NCBI GenBank assembly: GCA_022614735.1
Contig: JAKEHZ010000231.1
Location: 1-10,426, forward strand
DNA from: Acidobacteriota bacterium
GTDB lineage: Bacteria > Acidobacteriota > Blastocatellia > RBC074
Reading direction: 5' to 3'
DNA: 10,426 nucleotides
Part shown: positions 1-6,844 of the stretch, in pieces
Layout of the letters: every line of letters starts with the position of its first letter
Position numbering within the stretch: position 1 is the first letter of the stretch
Notes under the pieces: model-generated
The model's database searches: none
Told to the model about the DNA's origin: nothing
The model's input: the letters and a program-made list of their open reading frames with translations, nothing else
Position numbers and translations under genes: made by a program

Positions 1-50
1 AATTCATGCAAACGGCGCGCGACGATTTCGACTTCAGGTAGTTCAGGCAT
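1..50 (-). CDS. mutM: Formamidopyrimidine-DNA glycosylase (Fpg/MutM), N-terminal fragment
   Basis: The complement of positions 50 to 1 reads MPELPEVEIVARRLHE and runs off the left edge, so only 16 codons are visible. The MPELPEVE start is the hallmark of the Fpg/Nei family: after removal of Met, Pro2 is the nucleophile that forms the Schiff base with the damaged sugar, and Glu3 is the general acid. The family excises oxidised purines such as 8-oxoguanine and nicks the abasic site. The ATG is at 50-48. No convincing Shine-Dalgarno sequence lies just upstream. The gene is divergent from the initiator tRNA, with about 105 bases between them. A Nei-type member of the same family cannot be excluded, but MPELPEVE favours MutM. 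Confidence 0.85.
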   Translation of the reverse strand, partial: MPELPEVEIVARRLHE

Positions 51-229
<179 letters not shown>

Positions 230-237
230 TCCAAAAT

Positions 238-277
238 AAAAGGGACTGTGCAGTCAGCTCAGTCCCTTTTCATTTTT
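238..277 (+). terminator. Rho-independent terminator of the tRNA
   Basis: A perfect 11-bp stem (238-248 with 260-270, AAAAGGGACTG paired with CAGTCCCTTTT) has an 11-nt loop and is followed by CATTTTT. It begins eight bases after the tRNA ends, so the tRNA is probably a single-gene transcription unit. The A-tract on the 5' side means the hairpin could also stop transcription arriving from the right. Confidence 0.85.
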
Positions 278-281
278 CCCA

Positions 282-495
282 AGAGAATACGAAACAAACG
301 AAATTTTTGGCAAGTTTCATCTTCCGGCTAACAGTTTCAACACAAAGGGTCAAGGGTCAAAGAAGAAAAAAATCAAGCATTTATCTTCCTTTGACCCTTT
401 GACCCTTTGACCCTTTGTGTTGAAACTGTTAGCTAGTTTCGGCTTCGTATGAAACTTGCCAAATTTTTTAGCATTTCGTTTGTTTCGTATTCTCT
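282..495. repeat. 214-nt imperfect palindrome with tandem octamer core
   Basis: Three blocks pair perfectly: 282-304 with 473-495 (23 bp), 306-320 with 449-463 (15 bp) and 327-353 with 407-433 (27 bp). The arms differ by insertions, mainly on the right side. The inner right arm carries 3.6 copies of CTTTGACC (389-417); the inner left arm has a shorter version based on GGGTCAA. No target-site duplication and no reading frame of note were seen. It lies between the tRNA terminator and the kinase stop codon (499-501), so its transcript could fold into a long hairpin that ends or protects the kinase mRNA. A non-autonomous mobile repeat is the other reading. Confidence 0.85.
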
Positions 496-498
496 CTC

Positions 499-2598
499 TT
501 ATTGTTTGGCGTCCGCTGCACAACGGAACCCGAGGCGTGGGCCTTTATTCGTCGGCCTCGCCCAAACTCGTGTCGTCGTCATCGCGTACTCTTTCGGATA
601 ATCGAACGACCCTCCGCGCACTACCTGATAGGTTCCGGTATAACCCGGCTCTCGCGGAGTCTTCCGATCGCTGCCCTGGTAATGATTGAAGTCCGTAGCT
701 GTCCACTCAAAGACGTTGCCCGCCAGATTGAACACATCGAACGGTGATTTGCTATCCGGATAGGAATCAACATTGCGCGGATGACCAAGTCGCGCCTCTC
801 TCGTGTTCGCCATGCCTTCACCCCACTGATCGCCCCATGGATAAAGATTCATGGGCGCATCCGGTTTTCCCGCATCTTTACCTCGCGCCGCGTATTCCCA
901 CTCTTCTTCAGTCGGCAGACGATAGCTTACCCCGTCTTTTCTCTGTTCAGCACGCCACCTGCAGTAATCGACTGCATCCTGATAGTTAACATTTGTAACC
1001 GGTATGTTCTCTGCATTCTCCGGCGGCTGCTGCCCGTTCCAGTTTTCCGGTGGCGCATGTCCTGTAGCCTTAACGAATTCCGCATATTCGCGATTCGAGA
1101 GCTCGGTCTTATCAAGGTAGAAGGCATTCACCTGCTTTTCATTCGCAGGATAATCGTAGACAAAAGGATTTTCTTTGCGACCCTGGATTGCGATTTCCAC
1201 ACTCTTTTCGGCATCCGTCAGGTCGCGCCCAAGCATAAAACTGCCTTCAGGTATCTGTACCATCCCGGGAGGAGGCGAATTTTTCAGCGGATTTACCCCT
1301 CCCATATTATTTGGACTCGACTGGACTCCGATATTATTTGAACTCGACCGAGCCCTGTCACGATTCTTGAACAAAAGCCCGGCTGCCATTGCTCCAATCA
1401 GCAAGACGGAAACTCCTATCAGCCAGATTTGTTTCGATGAACCGGGGAATGTTGTGGCCGGTGTGGGCGACTGCGTCTGCGCCGGCGTGCTCATGACCGA
1501 GGTCGCAGCAGGATCATACCTTCTTTCCGATGACCTGCCAGATGACCTTGATGCTGTTGAAACGGCCGCACCCGACGCTGTCGTATCCGAATCCATCTTC
1601 TCCGTTGGAAGCGAAAGGGGATTTGTGTCGAATGCGCGTGCCGTCACCTTTTCGCGTAAATCCAACCCGAGCGATGAATCCAGTGCGAGAATAGCCCTCT
1701 TGAATTCGTCTGCGGACTGATAACGGTTCTCCGGTCTTTTCTCCAACGCGCGCAGTACCAGTTGATCAAGTTGCGCCGGAATGCCCGGATAAAAAGCCGA
1801 GGGAGGCGGTGGAGTTTCATTGACGTGCTTGCGGCGCAGTGAGATCTCAGGGTTTGTCTCGGGGTCTGGCGCAAAAGGCAGACGCCCGGCCAGCATTTCA
1901 TAAAGCGTCACACCGAGTGAATAGATGTCAGACCGCGCATCAAGCTCCGTCATCCCGAAATTCTGCGGCCCCAGAATCGCTTCAGGTGACATATAGGCGC
2001 TGGTGCCGGGCGTGAGCTTCTGCGTTATTGCGCCTCTGCGTTGTCGAACTTTGACGATGCCGAAGTCGCTGACTTTGATCGTCTCAGGGTTCATGAGCAA
2101 AAGATTTGCCGGCTTGATATCGCGGTGCACTATGCCAACGCGCTCTTCGCCCTCCCAGCGATATTTGAAATTGTGCGCGTATTGCATCGCGTCAAGCGCC
2201 TGGATGAACCAGATGAGCGCGCGTCTATGCGGTATCGGCCCTGTCTCGTGGGTGATCACATCGGCGACATTTGAGAGCCGTCTCCCGCGATGTTGATAAC
2301 CGGGCATGTATTCGAGGATCAAAAAATATTGATCGCCTTCAACCGCGAATTGAATCACGCTGACGATGTACTCGTGTTTGAACTGAACCTGGATGTTCGC
2401 CTCGCGTGTGAAGAGGTCCCGCAGGATAGTAGCCTGCCTCTCAGTCGAGGCGAAGGTAGTAAGCGTCTTGATCGCCACCAGTTGTTTGTACTCGGTGAGG
2501 AAAGCGCTCTCGGCGAGGTAGACTTTGCCCATCCCCCCTTCGCCGATCTCTGAAGTGATGCGATAACCGCAAACGATTTTCCCGATCAGGTTATTCAT
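499..2598 (-). CDS. Membrane Ser/Thr protein kinase with C-terminal FGE/SUMF1-like domain
   Basis: The 699-residue protein begins with a Hanks-type kinase domain (about 10-305): glycine loop G19-E-G-G-M-G24, VAIK with K44, HRDIKPAN at 158-165, DFG at 178-180 and the SPEA equivalent of APE at 204-207. All catalytic residues are present, so it should be active in the cytoplasm. A Ser/Thr/Pro-rich linker (about 335-390) leads to one membrane helix (391-410). Outside follows a formylglycine-generating-enzyme-like domain (about 445-697), with LPTEEEWEYAARG, YPWGD, NLAGNVFEW, RGGSF and GFRCA motifs. The FGE cysteine pair is absent: Y667 and A672 occupy the aligned positions. The domain therefore probably binds a ligand or partner instead of oxidising cysteine. 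The ATG at 2598 has no clear Shine-Dalgarno site. The gene follows the TPR gene after 86 bases in the same direction, probably as an operon. Confidence 0.93.
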   Translation of the reverse strand: MNNLIGKIVCGYRITSEIGEGGMGKVYLAESAFLTEYKQLVAIKTLTTFASTERQATILRDLFTREANIQVQFKHEYIVSVIQFAVEGDQYFLILEYMPGYQHRGRRLSNVADVITHETGPIPHRRALIWFIQALDAMQYAHNFKYRWEGEERVGIVHRDIKPANLLLMNPETIKVSDFGIVKVRQRRGAITQKLTPGTSAYMSPEAILGPQNFGMTELDARSDIYSLGVTLYEMLAGRLPFAPDPETNPEISLRRKHVNETPPPPSAFYPGIPAQLDQLVLRALEKRPENRYQSADEFKRAILALDSSLGLDLREKVTARAFDTNPLSLPTEKMDSDTTASGAAVSTASRSSGRSSERRYDPAATSVMSTPAQTQSPTPATTFPGSSKQIWLIGVSVLLIGAMAAGLLFKNRDRARSSSNNIGVQSSPNNMGGVNPLKNSPPPGMVQIPEGSFMLGRDLTDAEKSVEIAIQGRKENPFVYDYPANEKQVNAFYLDKTELSNREYAEFVKATGHAPPENWNGQQPPENAENIPVTNVNYQDAVDYCRWRAEQRKDGVSYRLPTEEEWEYAARGKDAGKPDAPMNLYPWGDQWGEGMANTREARLGHPRNVDSYPDSKSPFDVFNLAGNVFEWTATDFNHYQGSDRKTPREPGYTGTYQVVRGGSFDYPKEYAMTTTRVWARPTNKGPRLGFRCAADAKQ

Positions 2599-2684
2599 TC
2601 GGATAAAAGTACCGAATCCTGTGGGCTGAGGAATCGTCTAACTACTTCACTGTCAGGACTCAGTACATATAACTTAAGAGCCTT

Positions 2685-4265
2685 TCACTTCTTTTTCCCT
2701 TTATCTTTTCCTTTTTCTTTCCCCTTCTCATTTTCCTTTACCTTTCCTCCCAATGCCTCAGCGCGGCCATAAGCCTCCTGCGCTTCTTTTTTACGCCCCG
2801 CCAGCTTCAAAGCATCACCGAGCCCGACCAGAAACAAGACATTGGTTGGCTCGAGCTCCGCGGCGCGCGCAAATGCAGACGCGGCTTCATTGTATCGTCC
2901 CTGTCTGACATAGGCTACACCCATATTCGAATGGGGGAATGGATTCTTCGGATCGAGTTCGGCAGCGAGCTTTAAGTTAGCAATCGCCGCATCGTATTTC
3001 TGCAACTTTGCGTATGCACTGCCCAGATTGTTGTGAATAGTAGAGCTCTTCGGCTCGAGTTTGGCGGCCTTCTCAAACTCTTCCGTTGCCTCCAAAGGAC
3101 GGTTGATGTTGAGATAGAGATTGCCCAGACTGTTGCGTGGAAAAGCCCACGTGCGATCGAGCGACTGGGCGGTGACATAGGCGCGAATGGCCTCATTATA
3201 ACGTTGCTGCATTAAGAGGATGCCGCCAAGATTGACATACGCAAAGGCATCCTTGGGCGCCAGATCGACAGCCTTATTCCCTTCCTCGTTCGCCCGCGTA
3301 AAATCTTTGAGGTCTGCATAGATGCGACCCATGACAGAGTGAGCAAGCGCTGAGTCCGGTGAAAGCTGCAGGGCTTTTTGACCGGACTGTTGCGCTTCGT
3401 CCAATTTTTTCGCGACACGCAAGGCATTGGCCAGACCCGCAAAAGACTCAGCATAATCAGGCTGCTTCTCAATCGCCTTGCGATAGTACTCGATCGCGCG
3501 GTCGCGATTGTCACGTGTGCCAGTGCGGAAATAAGCATTGGCAAGGTTATTGAAAATGCCGGCATCGGCAGCCCCAGCCTTGATCGCATCCTGGTAGGCG
3601 CCAACCGCTTCGTCATATTTCTTCAGCTCGTAGAAGGCATCACCGCGGCCACGGTGACCTTCAGTCGAGTTTGGATTCTGCGTGATGACCTTCTTATACT
3701 CATCCTCTGCGCCCTGATAATCCTTAGCATCATGGAGCGCATCTGCCAAACCCAGGCGCGCATCAAGCGACTCAGGACTGATCGTCAATGCCTGACGATA
3801 GCTTTCGGCAGCACCACGGGCATCGCCTTTGGTCGCCAGTTCCTCAGCCTTCAGAATATGAGTCTCAAAAGGCGAAGTGGTTTTTGGCGGAGTAGCCGGC
3901 ACGTTTGCCGGTCCGGGTTTTGTCGATCCACTTGTGACAGCGACAGTTGACGCTGTGCTTGGAGCTCCGCTCGGTAACGTCCCCGAAGTCGTATTTGCAG
4001 GAGGATTTGTTATTTTCCCGGTCGCTCCTCCAATCCCACTGACGTCGGCCCTGATGTCCTTACTCGAGGGGTCCGGGCGCGATGCGAATTGGCCACGATT
4101 CGGATTGCGAGCGAACGACCTTCTGCTGGGGCGCTTAGCCTGAACGAGCGGGATCGGATCAGCATCTACCCCGAGATGTCCAATGTCCTGCGCGATTGTT
4201 AGCGAGATCATCAGTAAAACTGCACTCGCCCCGCTTAGCGGAATTCTGGCTGGCCTGAGATTCAT
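2685..4265 (-). CDS. Secreted tetratricopeptide-repeat protein (11 TPRs)
   Basis: The 526-residue protein starts with a signal peptide or membrane anchor (a hydrophobic stretch at about 9-25). A low-complexity Ser/Thr/Pro/Gly region (about 40-130) follows, then eleven consecutive 34-residue TPR units (about 134-506), many with the G-x-x-x/L-x-x-A-x-x-x-Y-x-x-A-x-x-x-A-x-x-x-x-P pattern. One unit near residue 235-270 has a three-residue insertion. The tail (about 508-526) is almost entirely Lys/Glu/Gly and strongly basic. TPR arrays form superhelical scaffolds for protein binding; no enzymatic domain is seen, and the partner is unknown. The start at 4265 is supported by GAGGTGA just upstream (in the complement of 4266-4277), a good match to the anti-Shine-Dalgarno sequence but only three bases from the ATG. 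It is the first gene of the probable operon with the kinase, which suggests an envelope signalling or assembly role (inference). Confidence 0.9.
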   Translation of the reverse strand: MNLRPARIPLSGASAVLLMISLTIAQDIGHLGVDADPIPLVQAKRPSRRSFARNPNRGQFASRPDPSSKDIRADVSGIGGATGKITNPPANTTSGTLPSGAPSTASTVAVTSGSTKPGPANVPATPPKTTSPFETHILKAEELATKGDARGAAESYRQALTISPESLDARLGLADALHDAKDYQGAEDEYKKVITQNPNSTEGHRGRGDAFYELKKYDEAVGAYQDAIKAGAADAGIFNNLANAYFRTGTRDNRDRAIEYYRKAIEKQPDYAESFAGLANALRVAKKLDEAQQSGQKALQLSPDSALAHSVMGRIYADLKDFTRANEEGNKAVDLAPKDAFAYVNLGGILLMQQRYNEAIRAYVTAQSLDRTWAFPRNSLGNLYLNINRPLEATEEFEKAAKLEPKSSTIHNNLGSAYAKLQKYDAAIANLKLAAELDPKNPFPHSNMGVAYVRQGRYNEAASAFARAAELEPTNVLFLVGLGDALKLAGRKKEAQEAYGRAEALGGKVKENEKGKEKGKDKGKKK

Positions 4266-4366
4266 ACCTCACCTCTTTCAAATAGATATTAAAGCCTCTG
4301 GACTGGCGTGCCAATATTTATGGCAATCGCAGACCAAAACACACGCCACAGGGCCCAGATGCAAGC

Positions 4367-4372
4367 ATCATA
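4367..4372 (-). promoter_or_regulatory. Candidate -10 element for the TPR-kinase operon
   Basis: The complement of 4372-4367 reads TATGAT, five of six bases of the -10 consensus and identical to the -10 of the divergent promoter at 4538. The -35 region 16-17 bases upstream (TTAAAT or GTTAAA) is weak. Transcription would start near 4360, leaving a leader of about 95 bases before the TPR start codon. This is tentative. Confidence 0.35.
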
Positions 4373-4415
4373 CAACAGGGTTGCTTGGATTTAACAGCTG
4401 AAATAGGAAAGTTGT

Positions 4416-4505
4416 TTGATTGCGGATTGCGGATTGCGGATTGCGGATTAGAAGCGGAAATTCCTTTCTTAAATCCGCAATCCGCAATCCGCAATCCGCA
4501 ATCAA
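4416..4505. repeat. 34-bp perfect inverted repeat of a tandem heptamer
   Basis: The left arm at 4416-4449 holds four and a half copies of GATTGCG. The right arm at 4472-4505 is its exact reverse complement, with no mismatch across 34 bp. The 22-nt loop (4450-4471) is itself partly self-complementary (GGAA/TTCC with flanking A/G and T/C runs). As DNA it can extrude a cruciform; as RNA from either strand it would form a very stable hairpin. It lies between the two divergent promoter candidates, with its right end ten bases upstream of the -35 at 4515. Confidence 0.95.
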
Positions 4506-4514
4506 TGGGCTTTC

Positions 4515-4543
4515 TTGACACGCCTATCAGCCCAACGTATGAT
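4515..4543 (+). promoter_or_regulatory. Near-consensus sigma-70-type promoter
   Basis: TTGACA at 4515-4520 and TATGAT at 4538-4543 are separated by exactly 17 bases, giving 11 of 12 consensus positions at optimal spacing. Transcription should start at about 4549-4551, giving a leader of roughly 130 bases before the phosphatidyltransferase start codon. It is the best promoter in the window. Confidence 0.8.
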
Positions 4544-4548
4544 GCGAG

Positions 4549-4577
4549 CCTTGAATCTATTTTAAATAGATGCAAGG
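4549..4577 (+). promoter_or_regulatory. Hairpin or operator at the predicted transcript 5' end
   Basis: CCTTG (4549-4553) pairs with CAAGG (4573-4577). Inside it, ATCTATT (4555-4561) pairs with AATAGAT (4565-4571) around a three-base loop, with one A-G mismatch between the two stems. The structure starts exactly where the promoter at 4515-4543 should begin transcription. It could be a 5' stabilising mRNA hairpin or, as DNA, a palindromic repressor site at +1. No known riboswitch class was recognised in the leader 4550-4678. Confidence 0.6.
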
Positions 4578-4678
4578 CTAGAAAAGTTACTGGAACCACT
4601 GGTAATAGATTGTGAACAGCCTCGACCGTTGTAGAACCTATAACCAAAGCAGCAGCAGAGGAAGAAGCAAGCAGACAT

Positions 4679-5380
4679 ATGCTCGGCGGATACATTGGTG
4701 AAGTTTGCCAGCGCGGACTTAATGGTCTGGTCCGTCAAATTGCGCGTCTCAATCCGAATCCGAATCTGCTCTCGGTAATCGGGCTGAGCATCAACATCTT
4801 CGCAGCGCTGCTCTATGGTTATGGCCGGTTCTTTTTCGCCGGTTTGGTAATGATCTTCGCCAACATATTTGATATGTTGGACGGGCGCGTAGCACGCTTG
4901 ACGGGTCGCGTGACCAAGTTCGGAGCCTTCCTCGATTCGAGTCTGGACAGGCTCTCGGATATGGTCGTTTTTCTGGGCATTATTATTTTTTATTCCCGCG
5001 ACACCGAGTTCCACAGCACGCTATACGCCGCGTTGACGGGCGCGGGATTGATCGGATCGGTAATGGTCAGCTACACGAGCGCGAGGGCTGAATCACTGAT
5101 ACCGAAATGCGATGTTGGCTTCCTGCGGCGCCCTGAAAGGGTCGTTTTGCTGATTCTAGGCTCACTCACGGTCTGGCCTGAATCTTCGCACCCATTGCTC
5201 AACAAGATGCCAGCAACTATCTGGTTGATGGCCGTGCTTTCCTACTGGACTTTTATGCATCGGCTATACCACACGTGGCGACAGCTTCGCGAGATGGAAA
5301 GTCAGCAGAGAGCGCTTCAACCGGATACAGTAAAGGCTAAGGATAAGAAGCATTTGCGTCTGGGCCACGATCCTGCTTGA
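4679..5380 (+). CDS. CDP-alcohol phosphatidyltransferase family protein
   Basis: The 233-residue membrane protein carries the complete family signature D-x2-D-G-x2-A-R-x8-G-x3-D-x3-D, with D65, D68, G69, A72, R73, G82, D86 and D90. These aspartates bind the metal ions and the CDP headgroup donor. Five to six hydrophobic helices surround it (about 29-48, 51-67, 93-105, 114-132, 153-166, 180-197). The family transfers a polar alcohol (glycerol phosphate, inositol phosphate, serine or another) onto CDP-diacylglycerol with release of CMP. The SARAE motif (134-138) and FLRRPER motif (148-154) recall phosphatidylinositol-phosphate synthase-like members, but the acceptor cannot be fixed from sequence alone. 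The basic C-terminal tail (about 200-233) is probably cytoplasmic. The ATG at 4679 is the only start in this open frame after the stop at 4613. A purine-rich stretch (4656-4664) lies too far upstream to be an ideal ribosome site. Confidence 0.9.
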   Translation: MLGGYIGEVCQRGLNGLVRQIARLNPNPNLLSVIGLSINIFAALLYGYGRFFFAGLVMIFANIFDMLDGRVARLTGRVTKFGAFLDSSLDRLSDMVVFLGIIIFYSRDTEFHSTLYAALTGAGLIGSVMVSYTSARAESLIPKCDVGFLRRPERVVLLILGSLTVWPESSHPLLNKMPATIWLMAVLSYWTFMHRLYHTWRQLREMESQQRALQPDTVKAKDKKHLRLGHDPA

Positions 5381-5462
5381 TGACCGAACTCGCTGTTCAC
5401 GGTTGATTGCCCCAAAAATTGCAAACTGCGCACTGAAATAGTTGCCCCTGATTCGAATATAT

Positions 5463-6377
5463 ATGACAGATAAACCATCGCAAAGTTCTATGACATGCCC
5501 ATGCTGTGGGCAAAATCGTGAAATTTCTTCGCCGGAATGCGCTTCCTGCGGAGCGCGGCAAGTGGGAGAGCCGCTGACTCCACCCGATTTCCTGATGCCC
5601 AAACTTGGTCCCCCTTTGGCCGCTCTTTTGTGTGTGATTCTCGTGGTCGTCGCTTTTCTTGCTATTTGGATATTCGGCAATGATATGCGAGTGGGGCGCG
5701 CACTCCTGGTTCAGATGCTCGGAGACGGGACGAAATTGACACAGAGTCTGCTGAAAGCCGATCCAAAACTGCCCTACTATCGAATCTTTAGCTACAATGC
5801 CTATCATCTTGGCTCAATATTATCGATTGGGTTGATCCCGCTCTCACTGATCGGGATTTGGCTGGCGCGGCGCGCCACACGTCTGGCGCAGAGTGATCCT
5901 GCTCATTTCGGCGGCTCGTCGCTAGCGAAAATCTCACTGGTTCTCTCAACCGGCCTCCTCCTTATTTTCAGCACCGTCGGAATTACATCTATCCCAGGCG
6001 CAATCGAAAGAGGCCGCGCCAAACGCATTGCGTCAACCCGCGCCATGATGTATGAACTGCACCGGCTCGCGCTGCAAAAATATTACAAAGAGTATGGCGT
6101 CTATCCACAGGACCTTTCAGATCTGTCGCGGGTCAACGCCGAATCAGCGCCGCAACAGGACTACTGGCAACGAAATTTCAATTATCTACCGATCAGCGTC
6201 ATCGCTTCAAAAGGCAGTGCCATCAGTTTCAGCAATTACAAACTCGTGTCGGCTGGGCCAGATGGGAAATTCGCAACGGATGATGACATCCTAATGGTTG
6301 ATGGTGTAATCGTCAGCGGACAATCCGAGGACGATATCCCAACAACGATACTTGTCCCGGAGAAACCGCGCCAATAA
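5463..6377 (+). CDS. Zinc-ribbon membrane protein with pseudopilin (GspG)-like C-terminal domain
   Basis: The 304-residue protein has three parts. An N-terminal zinc ribbon uses C12-x-C14-C15 and C26-x-x-C29. Three predicted membrane helices follow (about 49-72, 116-136 and 155-177). After the third helix comes an amphipathic stretch and the motif YYKEYGVYPQDLSDL (207-221), ending in a loop with SAGPDGKFATDDD (263-275). These last motifs are typical of type II secretion pseudopilin G-type domains, where the acidic loop binds calcium. Unlike a true pseudopilin there is no N-terminal prepilin peptide, and the domain is carried by an integral membrane protein. The ATG at 5463 is chosen over an in-frame TTG at 5442, because the extra residues add nothing recognisable. 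It follows the phosphatidyltransferase by 82 bases and may be cotranscribed. Function is unknown. Confidence 0.75.
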   Translation: MTDKPSQSSMTCPCCGQNREISSPECASCGARQVGEPLTPPDFLMPKLGPPLAALLCVILVVVAFLAIWIFGNDMRVGRALLVQMLGDGTKLTQSLLKADPKLPYYRIFSYNAYHLGSILSIGLIPLSLIGIWLARRATRLAQSDPAHFGGSSLAKISLVLSTGLLLIFSTVGITSIPGAIERGRAKRIASTRAMMYELHRLALQKYYKEYGVYPQDLSDLSRVNAESAPQQDYWQRNFNYLPISVIASKGSAISFSNYKLVSAGPDGKFATDDDILMVDGVIVSGQSEDDIPTTILVPEKPRQ

Positions 6378-6392
6378 CAGTACTGACTGTTA
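6375..6392 (+). other. Small hairpin overlapping the stop codon
   Basis: TAACAGT (6375-6381) pairs with ACTGTTA (6386-6392) across a four-base loop, and the stop codon TAA is the first three bases of the stem. There is no U-tract, so it may only protect the 3' end of the mRNA. It could also be chance. Confidence 0.35.
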
Positions 6393-6399
6393 AAGCTCC

Positions 6400-6433
6400 C
6401 AGTTCGCAGTTCGCAGTTCGCAGTAATGCGAAC
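6400..6433. repeat. Tandem heptamer CAGTTCG with inverted half-copy
   Basis: Positions 6400-6424 are 3.6 perfect copies of CAGTTCG. The last copy pairs with an inverted piece, GTTCGCA (6416-6422) with TGCGAAC (6427-6433), through a GTAA loop of the GNRA type. It resembles the other spacer repeats of this window in unit length and layout, but the second arm is much shorter. Confidence 0.85.
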
Positions 6434-6447
6434 CAATAAAAATCGTG

Positions 6448-6499
6448 CGGCCTCAAGTTGCGTGCCTCCGGCCAATTCAGCTTGAGGCCGTTTCAATTT
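6448..6499 (+). terminator. Terminator-like hairpin
   Basis: A perfect 10-bp stem (CGGCCTCAAG at 6448-6457 with CTTGAGGCCG at 6481-6490) has a 23-nt loop and is followed by the T-rich TTTCAATTT. It lies between the zinc-ribbon gene and the next gene and probably ends the upstream transcript. The long loop and broken T-tract lower the certainty. An adjacent palindrome TTCAAT-TTA-ATTGAA (6492-6506) may belong to the promoter region of the next operon. Confidence 0.6.
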
Positions 6500-6541
6500 A
6501 ATTGAACCAATAATTTAATATCTTTTTCAATTAGAAAACCA

Positions 6542-6844
6542 ATGCTACCCAACCCCAATCTATTTATTCGCATACTAAATAAACTGCGCGGGCGTGATCC
6601 TGTCGCAGAATATTATTCCTGGCTCGTTAAATTCGGGCGTGTCACTGAAGGGCGCATTTTAGACTTTGAGCAGAACGACAGAGACACGACTATTTATTAT
6701 CAGTATAGAATCGCCAATGTGGATTATGAGACTTCGCAAAAGCTCAATCGCGAGCAATTAAACCGAAGACACCTCTATGCTCCCGGCACTAGTGTTACTG
6801 TCCGATTCGATCCGAAGAATCCTGGCAGTTCTGTAGTACCGTAA
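6542..6844 (+). CDS. Small DUF3592-like protein
   Basis: The 100-residue soluble protein has the layout of a single DUF3592-type beta domain. VTEGRILDFE (about 33-42) opens the domain, YYQYRIANVDYETSQ (about 51-65) forms the middle strands, and YAPGTSVTVRFDPKNPGSSVV (about 79-99) is the typical closing motif. Members of this family usually have one or two membrane helices flanking the domain; none is seen here, so it may be a reduced cytoplasmic version or a truncated one. Its function is unknown. No Shine-Dalgarno site is evident before the ATG at 6542, and the upstream region is very AT-rich. The stop TAA (6842-6844) directly abuts the accC ATG (6845), so translational coupling with accC is likely. 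Confidence 0.75.
   Translation: MLPNPNLFIRILNKLRGRDPVAEYYSWLVKFGRVTEGRILDFEQNDRDTTIYYQYRIANVDYETSQKLNREQLNRRHLYAPGTSVTVRFDPKNPGSSVVP

Noticed and set aside
282..495. CRISPR array or integron attachment site
   Set aside because: The repeated unit is only eight bases with no spacers between copies, and no cas or integrase gene is near.
781..1720. Long plus-strand open frames opposite the kinase gene (up to 186 codons)
   Set aside because: They lie antisense to a well-supported gene, have no recognisable domain and no ribosome site, and are composition shadows.
2599..2684. Separate promoter for the kinase gene
   Set aside because: Weak -10-like TA-rich stretches occur in the complement, but no paired -35 at acceptable spacing was found.
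4318..4695. Small open frames across the 34-bp palindrome
   Set aside because: Their middle translates the heptamer repeat into a periodic peptide (CGLRIAD-type) on both strands, an artefact of the tandem repeat.
5442..5462. TTG start seven codons upstream of the zinc-ribbon protein
   Set aside because: The ATG at 5463 is a better start codon, and the extra residues show no conserved feature.
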